From assembly GCA_029931535.1 (NCBI GenBank), contig JAQPZY010001625.1, positions 2,295,001 through 2,359,000 on the forward strand: a DNA stretch of 64,000 nt, read 5' to 3'. The position numbers were made by a program, and so were the translations under genes. The notes under the pieces are model-generated. The model had not been told where the DNA came from. It saw nothing but the letters and a program-made list of their open reading frames with translations, and did no database searches. This document shows, one piece after another, positions 12,792 to 24,320 of this stretch (positions are counted from its first letter, which is position 1; the number at the start of each line of letters is the position of its first letter). This DNA comes from Margaritifera margaritifera (lineage: Eukaryota; Mollusca; Bivalvia; Unionida; Margaritiferidae).

Positions 12792-12908
12792 ATGGCTTGT
12801 GGTTGCTGTTTCCCCTGTATTTCCAAAGACAATAATACAGCAGACGCTATGCCTAAAAGGTTCCAAAACGCGCTAACACCACAACTAATGCTTCTCCAAT
12901 CAAACTGA
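12792..12908 (+). CDS. Possible 38-residue cysteine-rich small ORF
   Basis: Short frame beginning MACGCCFPCISKDNN and ending with TGA at 12906-12908. Four cysteines within the first nine residues resemble N-terminal palmitoylation or lipid-anchor motifs. No domain, promoter or splice evidence supports it, and frames of this length are expected by chance. It could equally be the first exon of a longer gene. I do not recognise it. Confidence 0.15.
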   Translation: MACGCCFPCISKDNNTADAMPKRFQNALTPQLMLLQSN

Positions 12909-13619
12909 AGAACAAGCCTTCACGAGTTTCTAATGTCCCATGTGCATGTCTTTGTCTTGCTTCACACTGGTATGATTAATCAGTATTCTATTCTAATCCG
13001 TAAATAGGTATTTCATACCGCGTACCACAAAACAGGCCACAAATACCCAATACACAAAATTGTTTCTATCTCTAACTGCGGAGCACTCATAGGTGAAAAT
13101 ATCCCAAGATATGCTTATATGGGCCAATTTACGAAACTAACCCAAGCTACCATACAGGCCTGTGAATACGGTTCAGGATCACGATTGTTCCTACTAACTG
13201 GCTAACTACTCGGTTTGAACATTATCTTCCAGACATCGATACCCCAGCTGTCAAACAAATAATTGCTATACTCTATCGAATCTATAAATGGAGACATAAT
13301 TACAAATAGCACATTACAATATTGAATCTTGGAAGATAATGTTTTCTTTTAAATACCCAACACCATCTGACACTTATGACACTTATTATCACTCAATGAT
13401 TTACTAGGACCTATGAAATAACATCTTAACCAATCTTAAAATGTATTCAAATATTACGATGGATTTTATCAATAACAGATTGCTTTGTTGCATGGTTGGT
13501 TGTGAAAATGATATCGAGTCATTTGGAAGGCATCTGTGATCAAAATTGAGAACATATTATTTAGTATTAAGTTGAAGCCGATAAGTCATTTCAAAAAGGT
13601 CCATAACAAAAGTTAAGTA
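12909..13619. other. Non-coding spacer
   Basis: No supported gene or element. Confidence 0.5.
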
Positions 13620-13835
13620 CCGTATATACTCGTGTAATTCTTATACCAACTGCAAACTGCTTAGACCCAGATCTGCCTTCGCATTATGCGCCGGCAGATC
13701 TGGGTCTATGCAGTTTGATAGGATAAATCAGTAGAACAAACAACATAGACCCTGATCTGCCGGCGCATTATGCGATGGCAGATCAGGGTCTATGTTGTTT
13801 GCATTTGAACCAGGTTTATACGCGAGTATAGACGG
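13620..13835 (+). mobile_element. Double-hairpin MITE, copy 4
   Basis: Forward orientation. The copy begins CCGTATATACTCGTGTAAT and ends GCGAGTATAGACGG. Both hairpins are intact, with CAGATCTGCC arms first and TGATCTGCCGGCG arms second. The left flank is TA and the right flank TG, so one target base has probably mutated. Confidence 0.9.
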
Positions 13836-14409
13836 TGAGAAACTTTGAATCATAATAGTCTTAAATCTCAGGGATTAACACATCTACAATCGGTTGTGGC
13901 ATCTAAATGATGATCCAAGCTCTATCATTTATAACCCCATTACAAATGAAATCCATAAGTGGCCGGTACATGTCGTCAGTAGACTTCGATGTCATTTGTT
14001 ACGAGTCTCTTAATAGGATGCATCAAAGGATCATTTACACTGAAATGTATATACCAGGTTTAAGTATATGTAAAGAGGTAACTGTATTGTCTGAATATAC
14101 TATGTGTAACCATAAAATTTAGACATGCTTAACTAATTGCAGACTCTGGGGAATCAAGTTGCGCACTCGAAACGGGTCTTATTACACAGAAAAGGCACAC
14201 TTTCATTTTTTTTTTTTTTTTGTATTGAAGTGATGGCATTTTGTGTAGTTTGTTATCTAGGAGTATACATATAATTCAGTACCTATTAGGTTTTATTTCC
14301 GGAATTTAAAAAAAAATTCTGTCTGATTTGCCGTCTTGAATTTTAGAACATCGGCATACCGGTATCTTTCCTCTCCTAAACAGATTCACGCTTATATTAA
14401 TAGTACCTA
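13836..14409. other. Non-coding spacer
   Basis: The 71-codon frame at 13907-14122 has no recognised motif. A run of 19 T lies near 14203-14221. Confidence 0.5.
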
Positions 14410-14617
14410 AAGTTTTTTAACACGCTGTGTATGTAATAAAATGCATATCACTTTTTAAACACACTGTGTATGTAACAAAATGCATATCACTTTTTAAACA
14501 CACCGTGTATGTAACAAAATGCATATCCCTACAGTTTTTAATACGCTGTGTTATGTAATAAAATGCATATCACTTTTTAAACACACCGTGTATGTATTAA
14601 AATGCATATCACTTTTT
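14410..14617. repeat. 39-bp tandem repeat, five units
   Basis: Units contain GTGTATGTAACAAAATGCAT followed by ATCACTTTTTAAACACAC. The fourth unit carries an insertion of about 7 bases near 14530. Confidence 0.9.
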
Positions 14618-16224
14618 CAAAGCTTGCAGATATTGAGCGCAAGATTTGTACTAAAATTGTTGTGTTGTATTGTTCATTGTTAGGTCAAATCAGGAATACG
14701 AACATACTAAAATTTGCCATTGGTGTATGTAATAATCTGACGCTAATCACAGCATGACAGATTAATTCCTGGAGTATTCCGACACTCGCTACATTCCCCA
14801 TTTATTTTCGTTTTGATTTCAATATATTATTGTACCTATCAATACGCTTGTATCAACTGAAATGCTCTATTTGAATTGAACTCTCACACATATTTCCATA
14901 TATAATTGGTTTGTATGTATACTGTATGATGTGTTCATGTACGTACGTAAACGGGTGAGTATGCATTTGTACGTCGCTACCCCTTATGATTCATTTGTAT
15001 TTTTTTCTTATCTAATTTGCATGTTGTAGATTATGACTACATCCATATGTTGTATTTATTTAATTATGACTTTTGTAAATTGTGAGTTTAATTTTTTTGT
15101 GTAAAGTATACATCAAAAGTTGGAGCAACTTCTGTTTAATCCATTGACTTTGGAACATTATTATTTGTAACATTAATATAATAAATTGTGTTAAAAAAAA
15201 ACATACAGAAGAAAACACTATGCAAGTAAAGGACGGAAATCATTCGTTGAATAAGCGAGAATGGTGTACTAGAAAAAGTTATATTCATCAGGTGCAAAAA
15301 TTAGGCGATGGTGATGTAACATTGGTGTGTAAAATATCTGGTTCCATAGTTTACATTTGTATGTTACGGTAGTATTAGGACAAAAACACATAGTATTGGC
15401 ACAATGTTGATTTTGAATTTATTGTGTCGTCCGATGTGTGAGTAAATTAACTTCATAGCATCAATTGACTTTTAGCTTCAATTAATGAGTGTACTCGTCT
15501 GACAGTTTTAGGGAAATATCGTCTTTTCATTGGCAAAGTTTTGAAATGCGGTGAGCCAATTCTTGTAGTTTCATATTTGCTCAGCAATCGATCGATCCAT
15601 AAGGATTGTAACGATTTTTCTTTTCGGCAACAACTCAAAATGTCCCATGTTGGTTACCATAGAAACCTACCGAATGAAATTCGGACAAATAACGCTAACA
15701 CATAAAAAGAGTTTGGTTTTCAGATGACAATATTTGTATGTTTGTTTTATGGCATCCACTAGATCTGCATTTCTTTATTCACATCATTTCAACATTGATT
15801 GTACAGTAATAATTGATCATTTCTTAATGACACGCTCATTTCCGTGATTCTGACAAACGGACTGCCATAGTTATTTTATCTACTTTTGAAAGGGGCGGGA
15901 GGTGTGTCATAATGGTATACTTTTTGGCATGTTAAATTATTTACGCAGATTGCATGACTGACAGACAGTCCACCTTACTAATTGATATGTTAATTTACGT
16001 CTTTCTCAATTCCGACAACAAAACAGTCACTAGACTACATTTAATATTTCTGACACAATTCCAAGACTAGCTATGGAATCAGATAGTGTCGATTCAAAAT
16101 ATAGGATTTTGTTTTTAATTTGATAGAGAACATGTACACCAACAATAGAGTTTGTCTGGCTGTTTGTGTTAGTGACAGATTGCATTCTCATAGAATCGGT
16201 GTATTTCCCATTTTCATCTCCTAG
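14618..16224. other. Non-coding spacer
   Basis: No supported gene. A 61-codon minus-strand frame at 15453-15638 lacks splice signals or recognisable motifs. Confidence 0.5.
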
Positions 16225-16285
16225 TCTGTCAAACGGAGACGATCAACCTTATGCAGTGAAAGTTATAAAAGAGAAGAAAAAAGCT

Positions 16286-16287
<2 letters not shown>
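16225..16287 (+). other. Possible kinase beta-3-like exon fragment
   Basis: A good 3' splice site (CATTTTCATCTCCTAG) ends at 16224. The following bases can be read as NGDDQPYAVKVIKEKKKAA, which resembles the VAIK strand of a protein kinase. The frame then enters the CT microsatellite. No Gly-rich loop is seen upstream and no DFG or HRD segment downstream. It could be an exon of an unfound gene, a pseudo-exon or coincidence. Confidence 0.22.
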
Positions 16288-16353
<66 letters not shown>

Positions 16354-16366
16354 GAGAGAGCAGCTT
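16281..16366. repeat. (CT)n tract bounded by 13-bp inverted arms
   Basis: AAGCTGCTCTCTC (16281-16293) and GAGAGAGCAGCTT (16354-16366) are perfect inverted arms around a CT run of about 60 bp. Confidence 0.9.
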
Positions 16367-16640
16367 CTAAGGCTTTGAAAGAGACCGATGCCTCTCAGAT
16401 ATCTATGTTACCTCTGTGTTCATTTCATTTAGTATCTTCAAAACCCCTGTGTGTTAAATCTCTATGTGATTTAGCTTTACTTGCAAACTTTTTGTCGAGT
16501 TATCGTTGTAAAGTCGAGTGGTTTATATATTATTCTAGACCTCAACATCAATATCCAGGCAATATGGCTTTTGTAAGTCATTTAGAGACACTCCCTCCGG
16601 AAAAGAAGTAGACACCTTATGTGAATCGCTGATGTCTGGA

Positions 16641-16735
16641 ATCACAACCACCTAAGTATGATCCCGTCTTCTTGAAATATTTATAAATCATAACCACCTA
16701 AGTATGACTCCGTCTTCTTGAAATATTTATAAACA
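16641..16735. repeat. 48-bp direct duplication
   Basis: Two adjacent copies of ACCACCTAAGTATGA followed by GTCTTCTTGAAATATTTATA, differing by a few bases. Confidence 0.9.
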
Positions 16736-17062
16736 AGAAATGTAAACTCAAGATATCTCTCTTACTTTACAATTAAAAGTAAAAAAAAAAGAAAAAAAAA
16801 AAAAGAAAACGAAAATAAAATTGGATAGAAGAGCAGACATTTGTAACTATGGTTTTACTTCTTGCTCTGTTGCTCTGTTAGTTTCAGTGACCTATTAAAT
16901 ACCTGTCTTATTGGGAGCTCATGAAAATTAATTTGATTTGGGGTTAATTTTAAGAAAAACAAAAGTATAACACGAGAGGTTAATGCATTTGTCGCTTCAT
17001 TTTTATGGTTAATATTCGGAATTAACTTCTCTGTACGGAGATATCCCCACTTAAATTGTATC

Positions 17063-17072
<10 letters not shown>

Positions 17073-17151
<79 letters not shown>
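17073..17151. repeat. (TG)n(TA)n compound microsatellite
   Basis: A short TGTGTG run (from about 17062) leads into an AT run of nearly 80 bp. Confidence 0.96.
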
Positions 17152-17154
<3 letters not shown>

Positions 17155-17426
17155 CTTCATTCCTGACCAATGTAATTGTTTGATTCAGTTAGTTTGAAAA
17201 GCTCGATAAAAGAAGCAGCTTTCTGTAAACGAGGGATATCTTATAATACTGTTTGATATTTACTTAATGTCAGAAAGAAACACTCCAATTCTGTTAGATT
17301 TACAACCATTTGTTGAAGATAGCTGCAAAGTGTAAACATAGAGTTTCAGTTCCAAATTATCTAGTATCCACTCGACCCGTAAAGATATCAATTTTCGGAA
17401 AGGCCGCATGTTGCATAATATAGGTG

Positions 17427-17645
17427 CCATCTGTACTCACTTACAAGACGAGTCCAAATGCAAACGACATCGACCCTGACTTGCCGTCACATAATGCGCC
17501 GGCAGATCAGTTTCTATGTTGTTTGTTCTACTGATTACTCCTAACAAGAAATGCACAGACCCAAATCTGCCTGCGGAATAACTGACGACAGATCTGGGTC
17601 TCTGCAGTTTGCAGTTGCTCTCGACTTTTAAGCGTGTATCGACGG
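17427..17645 (-). mobile_element. Double-hairpin MITE, copy 5, decayed
   Basis: Same orientation as copies 1 and 2. It has many substitutions, including a left end reading CCATCTGTACTCAC. The right end GTATCGACGG is flanked by TA. Both hairpins are recognisable but mismatched, so this is one of the oldest copies here. An 86-codon minus-strand frame across it is an artefact. Confidence 0.8.
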
Positions 17646-18420
17646 TAGATCTTGATGCGTGCCATTGATAATGACGTAACCCATTTATCAAACTCAAATT
17701 AATTTGAAAGCAAAGTGCACTTTAGAAGTGGTAAACGATCCTTATTTTGCATGATTTTTCTATGACTATGGTATTTTTCGAGAAAACATGATCATAGTGT
17801 TCCCAAATGCATATCAACTGCATAAACGTGCTCGATCATACCATGATGCCCTCGATGAGAGGATAAACAGTGACTAGTCTATTAAAAATACACCCCGTGT
17901 TTTACTGAACCAATTAAGGCACATCACAAATATCAAAGAAGCTTAAGTTTCCATGGTGATATTTTTTTTTTAAGGTTTCTGTAAAATATTTGAAAGGCGT
18001 GCACATAATTTGACGTACTACTTCTAGCATCTCGTAATTGAACAAATGCATTTAGTAGACTTACTTAAGCATGTTTTCAATAACAAATGTAATGAATACT
18101 ATGATAAAATTGAATTATTATAGTCCTCTGTCACTCATTGTTTCCACATCTGAAAGTAAAGTACCTCAGTCTGTGAAAAATTATCAAATGTAATTTTGCT
18201 TTACAGCGGTCATAGGCCGGATCGAGGTTAGGGAGTCTGCGACGTTTAGAACCTGGACTTTATTTGCAATAACCATTTGATCGTAAAGAAGTGCAATTAA
18301 TAATATACAATAAAATCCACTAACACGAACCTTTGTATTTGCTAAAGTCTTGTAAGATCCGAACAATAGTAGAAGACCTTTAAATGAAATTAATAACAAC
18401 CACATCGTTTCTCATCAACT
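17646..18420. other. Non-coding spacer with one weak small ORF
   Basis: A 73-codon minus-strand frame at 18184-18405 starts MWLLLISFKGLLLLFG and has a second hydrophobic stretch. Without a recognisable family or splice structure I leave it uncalled. Confidence 0.4.
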
Positions 18421-18830
18421 GATTACCTTCTCTGGTACATTACCTACTCTGAACGTATCCTGGTACATTACCTACTCTGAACGTATCCCGGTAATAACCT
18501 TCTCTGAACGTATCCTGGTACATTACCTTCTCTGAACGTATCCAGTTACATTACCTTTTCTGAACGTATCCTGGTACATTACCTACTCTGAACGTATCCT
18601 GGTACATTACCTACTCTGAACGTATCCTGGTACATTACCTACTCTGAACGTATCCTGGTACATTACCGTCTCTGAACGTATGCTGGCACATTACCTTCTC
18701 TGAGCGTATCCTGGTACATTACATACTCTGAACGTATCATGGTACATTGCCTACTCTGAACGTATCCTGGTACATTACCTACTCTGAACGTATCCTGGTA
18801 CATTACCTACTCTGAGCGTATCCTGGAACG
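18421..18830. repeat. 28-bp minisatellite, about 14 units
   Basis: Units contain TGGTACATTACCTACTCTGA followed by ACGTATCC. A few units have TTCTCTGA in place of TACTCTGA or small deletions (near 18490). Confidence 0.95.
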
Positions 18831-19488
18831 AACAGTTTTGAGATTAGATGTCTTTCCTGTATTTCACGAGCCCTTCCAAATCACCATGCCAGCTAATAAG
18901 CAAAACTGGGAAAACAAATAGCATGTATTTAATTACCTCATACGGTGGCTGTTCATGACTTTTAATGCCGCTCGTGGTGGCTTTCAAAACCACTAAATTA
19001 TGAATCGGGTCATTCAATATCTAGAATATTTGAATGTAGAATACAAAATTGCATAATGTGTACATTGAATTACAGAATGAAATAGCAACTTCAAGATTAT
19101 AATAAACTACATGTAATCTTCAATATTTCGTGAATTTTAAAAGTACGTTTTCTGAAAACCAGCATGAGATGAGGAAAGAATTTATTAGTCGATGGGTCCA
19201 TTAATAAATTAATCAATAAATCACTAATCAATCATCAAATCGAAGCAAAGTAGGTAATATAATTGCCTTACACATGTGACGAATATAAGTGTTTATAACC
19301 CTTCTTACGAAAATGTCATAAACAGTTGTGGTTCGGTTCATAATGAGGATGCAAATATACAACAACACTATTATTTGTTGCACTCACCCCCACCCCTAAC
19401 AAAAATCTGAAGTTCAAAAGACATATTCAGATATTCTGTCGCTTGGACGGCGTTCGATTTAGCCACTAGCCTTTTGCACCTGTACATA
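18831..19488. other. Non-coding spacer
   Basis: No gene or element recognised. Confidence 0.5.
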
Positions 19489-19671
19489 CCGTATATACTC
19501 GCGTATCATTCAATACAAAGTGCAAACTGCATAGACCCAGATCTGCCGTCGCATAATGCCTCAGCAGATCTGGGTCTATGCAGTTTGTAAGGACTAATTA
19601 GTAGAACAAAGAACGTAGACCCTGATTTGCAGGCGCATTATGCGAGCTAGTTTATACGCGAGTATATACGG
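19489..19671 (+). mobile_element. Double-hairpin MITE, copy 6, internally deleted
   Basis: Forward orientation, flanked by TA on both sides (19487-19488 and 19672-19673). The first hairpin is intact. The return arm of the second hairpin is missing after GCATTATGCG, shortening the element to 183 bp. Both terminal inverted repeats remain. Confidence 0.9.
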
Positions 19672-19918
19672 TATTCATATTGAAATTCTGCAAGTTTAAG
19701 ACACCGATAATGTCAGTGGTTTTCCATGCAACCTCGTATTTCCTCCGTTTCACAAACAACTGTACTCCATCCTAAGTCGTCTAGAATTATATAATAATAA
19801 ACAGAATTTGTCGTACGATAATAAAGACTGAGTAGAAAGCAGTGACAACAAAATATCAATATTAATACAAACGGCACGTACTCAGATTGACATCGCGGCC
19901 TGTATACGTTCGGTATTA

Positions 19919-20133
19919 CCGTCTCTCCCGCGTATAATATTCTACCAACTGCAAACTGAATAGATCCATATCTGCCGTCGCATAATGCGCCGGCAGATCT
20001 GGTCTATCCAGTTTGTAAGAACTAATCAGTAGAACAAACAACATAGACCCTGATCTGTCGGCGCATTATGCGACGGCAGATCAGGGTCTATGATGTTTGC
20101 ATTTGGACACGTTTTATACGCGAGTACTTACGG
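19919..20133 (+). mobile_element. Double-hairpin MITE, copy 7
   Basis: Forward orientation with TA on both sides (19917-19918 and 20134-20135). Both hairpins are present with few mismatches. It lies only 248 bp from copy 6. Confidence 0.9.
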
Positions 20134-20448
20134 TAAAAAAACGGAATATTCCTATTTTATATCAGCATCCTGAAGCCTTTATTAACTTGTGTTTTTACAT
20201 TACAATATAAAAAAGTCGTGTGGCATAAATTATAAAGTTACTGCTTGAATTTTACCGCACAAATGCTTTTAGATAAGGAAAATTACATATTAAAAATGTT
20301 GTTCCCAACTACATGTACCTCTAATTCGCTATTGATGTTAATAAAGACTTGCCCTTATTTGTTGATATGTACACAAACTGAGAAATCACCAGAGCTAACT
20401 TTGCTTAATAATCAACATACTAATTTCTCAAATTTGTTTATTTTTTAA

Positions 20449-20508
<60 letters not shown>
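20449..20508. repeat. (ATT)n microsatellite
   Basis: About 60 bp of trinucleotide repeat. Confidence 0.96.
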
Positions 20509-20511
<3 letters not shown>

Positions 20512-21146
20512 ATTTAATCATATTATAGTGTAGCAGAAAGAAATTTTCTAATGATTGTGAAACTTTCTTGATAACTGGATGGAAGATAGTCATCTTTCTC
20601 TCTTTCTCCATACATATTTGTGCATATTTAATTTATTTTCAAATATTTTATATACTGTACTACAGCCAACAGTTTCTTTGCACTGATCATATGCATTTTA
20701 CATCAGGAGTGTTACAGTTTGATTGACGTGTGTCGATATACTAATACACTGTATATATGTTGTAAATTCAAATGTTAATAAACGTACACCAAACAAGACC
20801 GCTAAATGAGAAAAATATCAGGGGAGGTGGTTGAAGTAAATCAGCTGATGTTGTCTCTCATAATTTACAACGACTCGCGTTAACCGTATTCCAGAAGAAT
20901 GAGAAATATGTAGAGCACGTGCCAAACAGAAGATTTACAGCTGTAAGGGAAATACTCTAAGATAAAATCGTGTCATTTTCTATTATAGTTAAAAACAGAG
21001 CTTCTCTCTTATCGAGATAATCGTTAATTGTTATAATTAACTGTCAAATTTAGATCAACTCCTTCCGTATGGTTGATCTCGATTTGGTATATTACTTAAA
21101 ATACTAGTATACAAGTACCATATGCAAGCTGTGATAGAAAACATAC

Positions 21147-21147
<1 letters not shown>
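20509..21147. other. Non-coding spacer
   Basis: Nothing recognised. Confidence 0.5.

Positions 21148-21220
<73 letters not shown>
21148..21220. repeat. (CT)n microsatellite
   Basis: Uninterrupted CT run of about 72 bp. The RERERE-type frame through it is an artefact. Confidence 0.97.
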
Positions 21221-21221
<1 letters not shown>

Positions 21222-21257
21222 ACAGACCAGTATAGCAGTACAGTCTACAATACAACA

Positions 21258-21301
21258 GCAATAATAATAATTATAATAATAATAAGAAGAACGAGAACAG
21301 C

Positions 21302-21376
<75 letters not shown>
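21258..21376. repeat. (AAT)n/(CAA)n compound microsatellite
   Basis: ATAATA, CAACAA and AATAAT trinucleotide runs in succession. Confidence 0.95.
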
Positions 21377-21378
<2 letters not shown>

Positions 21379-21720
21379 GCGTAATATGACATATATAACC
21401 AGTTATTATCTTTTATCTCACCATAAACCTACTTTTGCGAGGATTCTATGATATATTTCGATTCATTTTCAGTTATTTACTCTAAACCGTCATCATGCAA
21501 CTAGGTTACAATAACTTTTGATTAAAAAAAACAAAAAAACTTATGTTCATGAATTGAAATTGAATTTTTCAAAACTCCATTGCAAAGAAAGTCATCATTA
21601 CATCCAACAATACTAAACAACTGCATCTTTAGAAGAAATAATTTTAAATAACTCTGGCCAAAAAAAAAAAAAAAATCTGTACTCATTCTCTTGCTTTACA
21701 AGAGTAATGGTGGCACTTAC

Positions 21721-21978
21721 AAAGGTTTAATTAAATCTCTAGAGCGTGACTTTTCTTTCTTTATCAGACCATTTTCGCTCCATCCATCAAAATAGTCTTT
21801 GTCCCACATTGTGTGTTGAATTATCAAGTTCAAAATAATATCCGTTCCACAATTCCTGCTTGGCATTATAAATACACCGTAATGTGAATTACCTTGTCTA
21901 AACTGTTTTTGACTTGCTACGAAAATAGAACATTCTAAGTTTCTTAAAGGGTAATAAAGGTTACAAATATTGACTCTC
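21721..21978 (-). CDS. Orphan internal exon, unknown gene
   Basis: A minus-strand exon of 258 bp. The 3' splice site is TTATTTTTTTTGTAG, just before 21978, and the 5' splice site is a consensus GTAAGT directly after 21721. In between, one frame is open for 85 codons with balanced composition, including FVASQKQFRQGNSHYGVF, then CGTDIILNLIIQH and WDKDYFDGWSENGL. The exon enters after one codon base and leaves after two. I do not recognise the family. No partner exons were found nearby. The open frame extends upstream to 22133, but the strong polypyrimidine acceptor argues that this extension is intronic. It could also be part of an old mobile element. Confidence 0.45.
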
Positions 21979-23470
21979 CTACAAAAAAAATAAGTTAAAT
22001 TTGAAACATTCTGTCGAAATTGGGCAATGGTAGGTGTTTTACTGGAGATCAAAATAGCTGAATAACTTGGCATTCGCCTCCTTCGGGTTGGCGGATGCCG
22101 CATACTCAGTACAGTGATCTGACGATGAAACAAATATCAATGTATTTAACCATTATTTCCAGCTCTCTTTTCTGTGACTGTCTCCGTGTACTGCGTGACA
22201 TTTTGGGATTAAAGAACCTGTGACCATCATGGCCAAATACTTTGATTGGTCAAACAGTCATGGTTCGTAAACCTTACTTGATGGAATAAAGCATGTTATA
22301 GTAAAACATTTGAAGCATTTAACTTCAAGAAAGTTTATTACCGAATAATATATTAGCACGCCCGTTACATGAACAACATTCTACACACAGCAAGGTTTAT
22401 GAACTTTGCTTTATCGTGTAAACAGGCCCCAACGGATTCAATGCAATCAATCCGACTTGTAAACTGCACCACAATAACTAAATATTGCCAGGCTTGTCAA
22501 TCATCGCACATTATTATTCATGGTAGAAGATCATCAGCGGCATTATTGCCACAGCAAATGGTGTTTTGAGCCGAGTGTATAAGAGCACTTCACGAGTGCG
22601 ATTCCAGTGCGACAGAAAGTACTTCAATCTTAATCTAATGATCAGAGGAAGATAGGTGTCACTTGTTGAAAACCTTCTATTTTTTTTTTTACTCTTGTTC
22701 CCTTTCAATCGTAAAATAAATATTTGAAATGTATCACTTTGGGCTAAAGAAATCAAAATTCAGTTGCATTAGAATAATGTGAGAAATCTGAGCATAAATA
22801 GCGGGAACGGACTTTAGCATCGCTCAATCTGTCCATAACGGATACAATTTGGACTTGCAGAAACTGGCTGTTATGAGCAGGTTGGATTTCACATCAAGGA
22901 AAATATACTGTTCTGTATGTATTATTTAGACTGGTTTTACCTGAACATTCTATGCAGGTGACTACTCTACAAAAGTGACCAATACAGCAAGTTTGTCCGT
23001 AAGTTTTATTTCTTGTTTGTTTTTGTTCGTTGGTTTGTTTCATTTTTTTTGGCGGCTTATACAATCTGGACCAATAACAAGCATCCCAAATCATTGACTT
23101 GAAAATAAAAATCTTTTATGGAAATTATAGCGTCAAGATAGATATATGCGCTTATTCACCCGCATTCGACGTTTGCTTGCTTTTTGTAAACCACATGAGG
23201 CATCATTTCTGTTTCAAACCTAATCATAACATGAATACATTACTTAATATTTCTATATTTACTGGCTTTGTCCTGTAAATTCCTCACAGTTTTCAATGGG
23301 CAGACTCTTTAGAAATACAGTGTTAATTTATCTTCTTAATAAGCGCCGTCCAAAGTCATGGTTCATGACTAGTAAGATGGGTGATGATTACTGGCCACTT
23401 TCTTGGTCTATTGCGGATACCTTTATGAACGAGGGCGTTGCCCTGGATAAATGTGAAAGTATGTTAGCTT
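21979..23470. other. Non-coding or intronic DNA
   Basis: Several short frames on both strands (22369-22569, 22514-22756, 22894-23094) have no motifs or splice pairs that I could confirm. Confidence 0.45.
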
Positions 23471-24150
23471 AAAGAGAGTGACCGGTGATGATCACCCATC
23501 TTACTACTCTTTGTCCAATAGGAGAATGACCTGTAATCATCACCCATCTTGCTACCATATCTCCAAGAAGAGAATGACCAGTAATTATTTGCCATCTTAC
23601 TGCTTTATCTCCAAGAAGAGAGTGACCGGTAATCATCACTAATCTTGCTACTCTTTCTCCAAGAAGAGAGTAACCGGTAATTATCACCCATTTTACTACT
23701 CTTTCTCCAAGAAGAGAGTGACAGGTAATCATCGCTACTCTATCTCCAAGACGAGAAAGCCCGGTAATCAACACCCGTCTTACTACTCTTTTTCCAACAA
23801 GAGAGTGACCGGTAATCACAACCCATCTTACTACTCCTTCTCCAAGAAGAGAGCGACCGGTAATCATCACCTGTCTTTCTGCTCTTTCTCCAAGAAGAGA
23901 GTGACCGGTAATCATCACTCATCTTATTACTCTTTCTTCAACAAGAGAGTGAACAGTAATCATCACGCGTCTTACTACTCCTTCTCCAAGAAGAGAGCGA
24001 CCGGTAATCATCCCACACCTTACTATTCTTTATACAAGAACAGAGTGACCGTAAGCATCACACGTCTTATTACTCTTTCTCCAAGAATAGAGTCACCGGT
24101 AATCATCTATCATCTTACTATTCTATCTCCAAAAAGAGAGTGACTCCAAA
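23471..24150. repeat. 48-bp minisatellite, about 14 units
   Basis: Units contain AGAGAGTGACCGGTAATCAT followed by CACCCATCTTACTACTCTTT and CTCCAAGA. The period is a multiple of 3, so open frames appear on both strands. Divergence rises toward the right end. Confidence 0.95.
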
Positions 24151-24320
24151 ATCAATTGGCATCTTCCTTACTAAAGTTCAAGCCATTCACTAAGTTTGCT
24201 AAATGTAGCTGGTGCAGAACTTAAGTTATTGTGTAGTAATTTAAAAGTTAACAGATCAACAGACGAACAGACATTGTAATGCTATGCCTATTGGCAGCTG
24301 TATACAAATGTAGTAAATTT
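24151..24320 (+). repeat. Interspersed 'ATCAATAGG..CTTCCTTACT' repeat, fragment
   Basis: Shares AAATCAATTGGCATCTTCC and the following CAAGCCATTCACTAAG, GTTATTGTG and TTAACAGATCAACAGAC blocks with copies near 29.7 and 38.5 kb. This is a tail typical of an interspersed repeat family. Confidence 0.65.

Noticed and set aside
17437..17697. 86-codon minus-strand frame
   Set aside because: Runs across a degraded double-hairpin MITE.
18184..18405. 73-codon minus-strand frame with signal-peptide-like start (MWLLLISFKGLLLLFG)
   Set aside because: AT-rich DNA easily gives hydrophobic frames. There is no family match, no splice structure and no second line of evidence.
23469..24143. 149- and 141-codon frames with 16-residue repeats
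   Set aside because: Product of a 48-bp minisatellite; both strands open.
3226..24150. CRISPR array
   Set aside because: The repeats are contiguous tandem units without unique spacers, and the DNA is eukaryotic.
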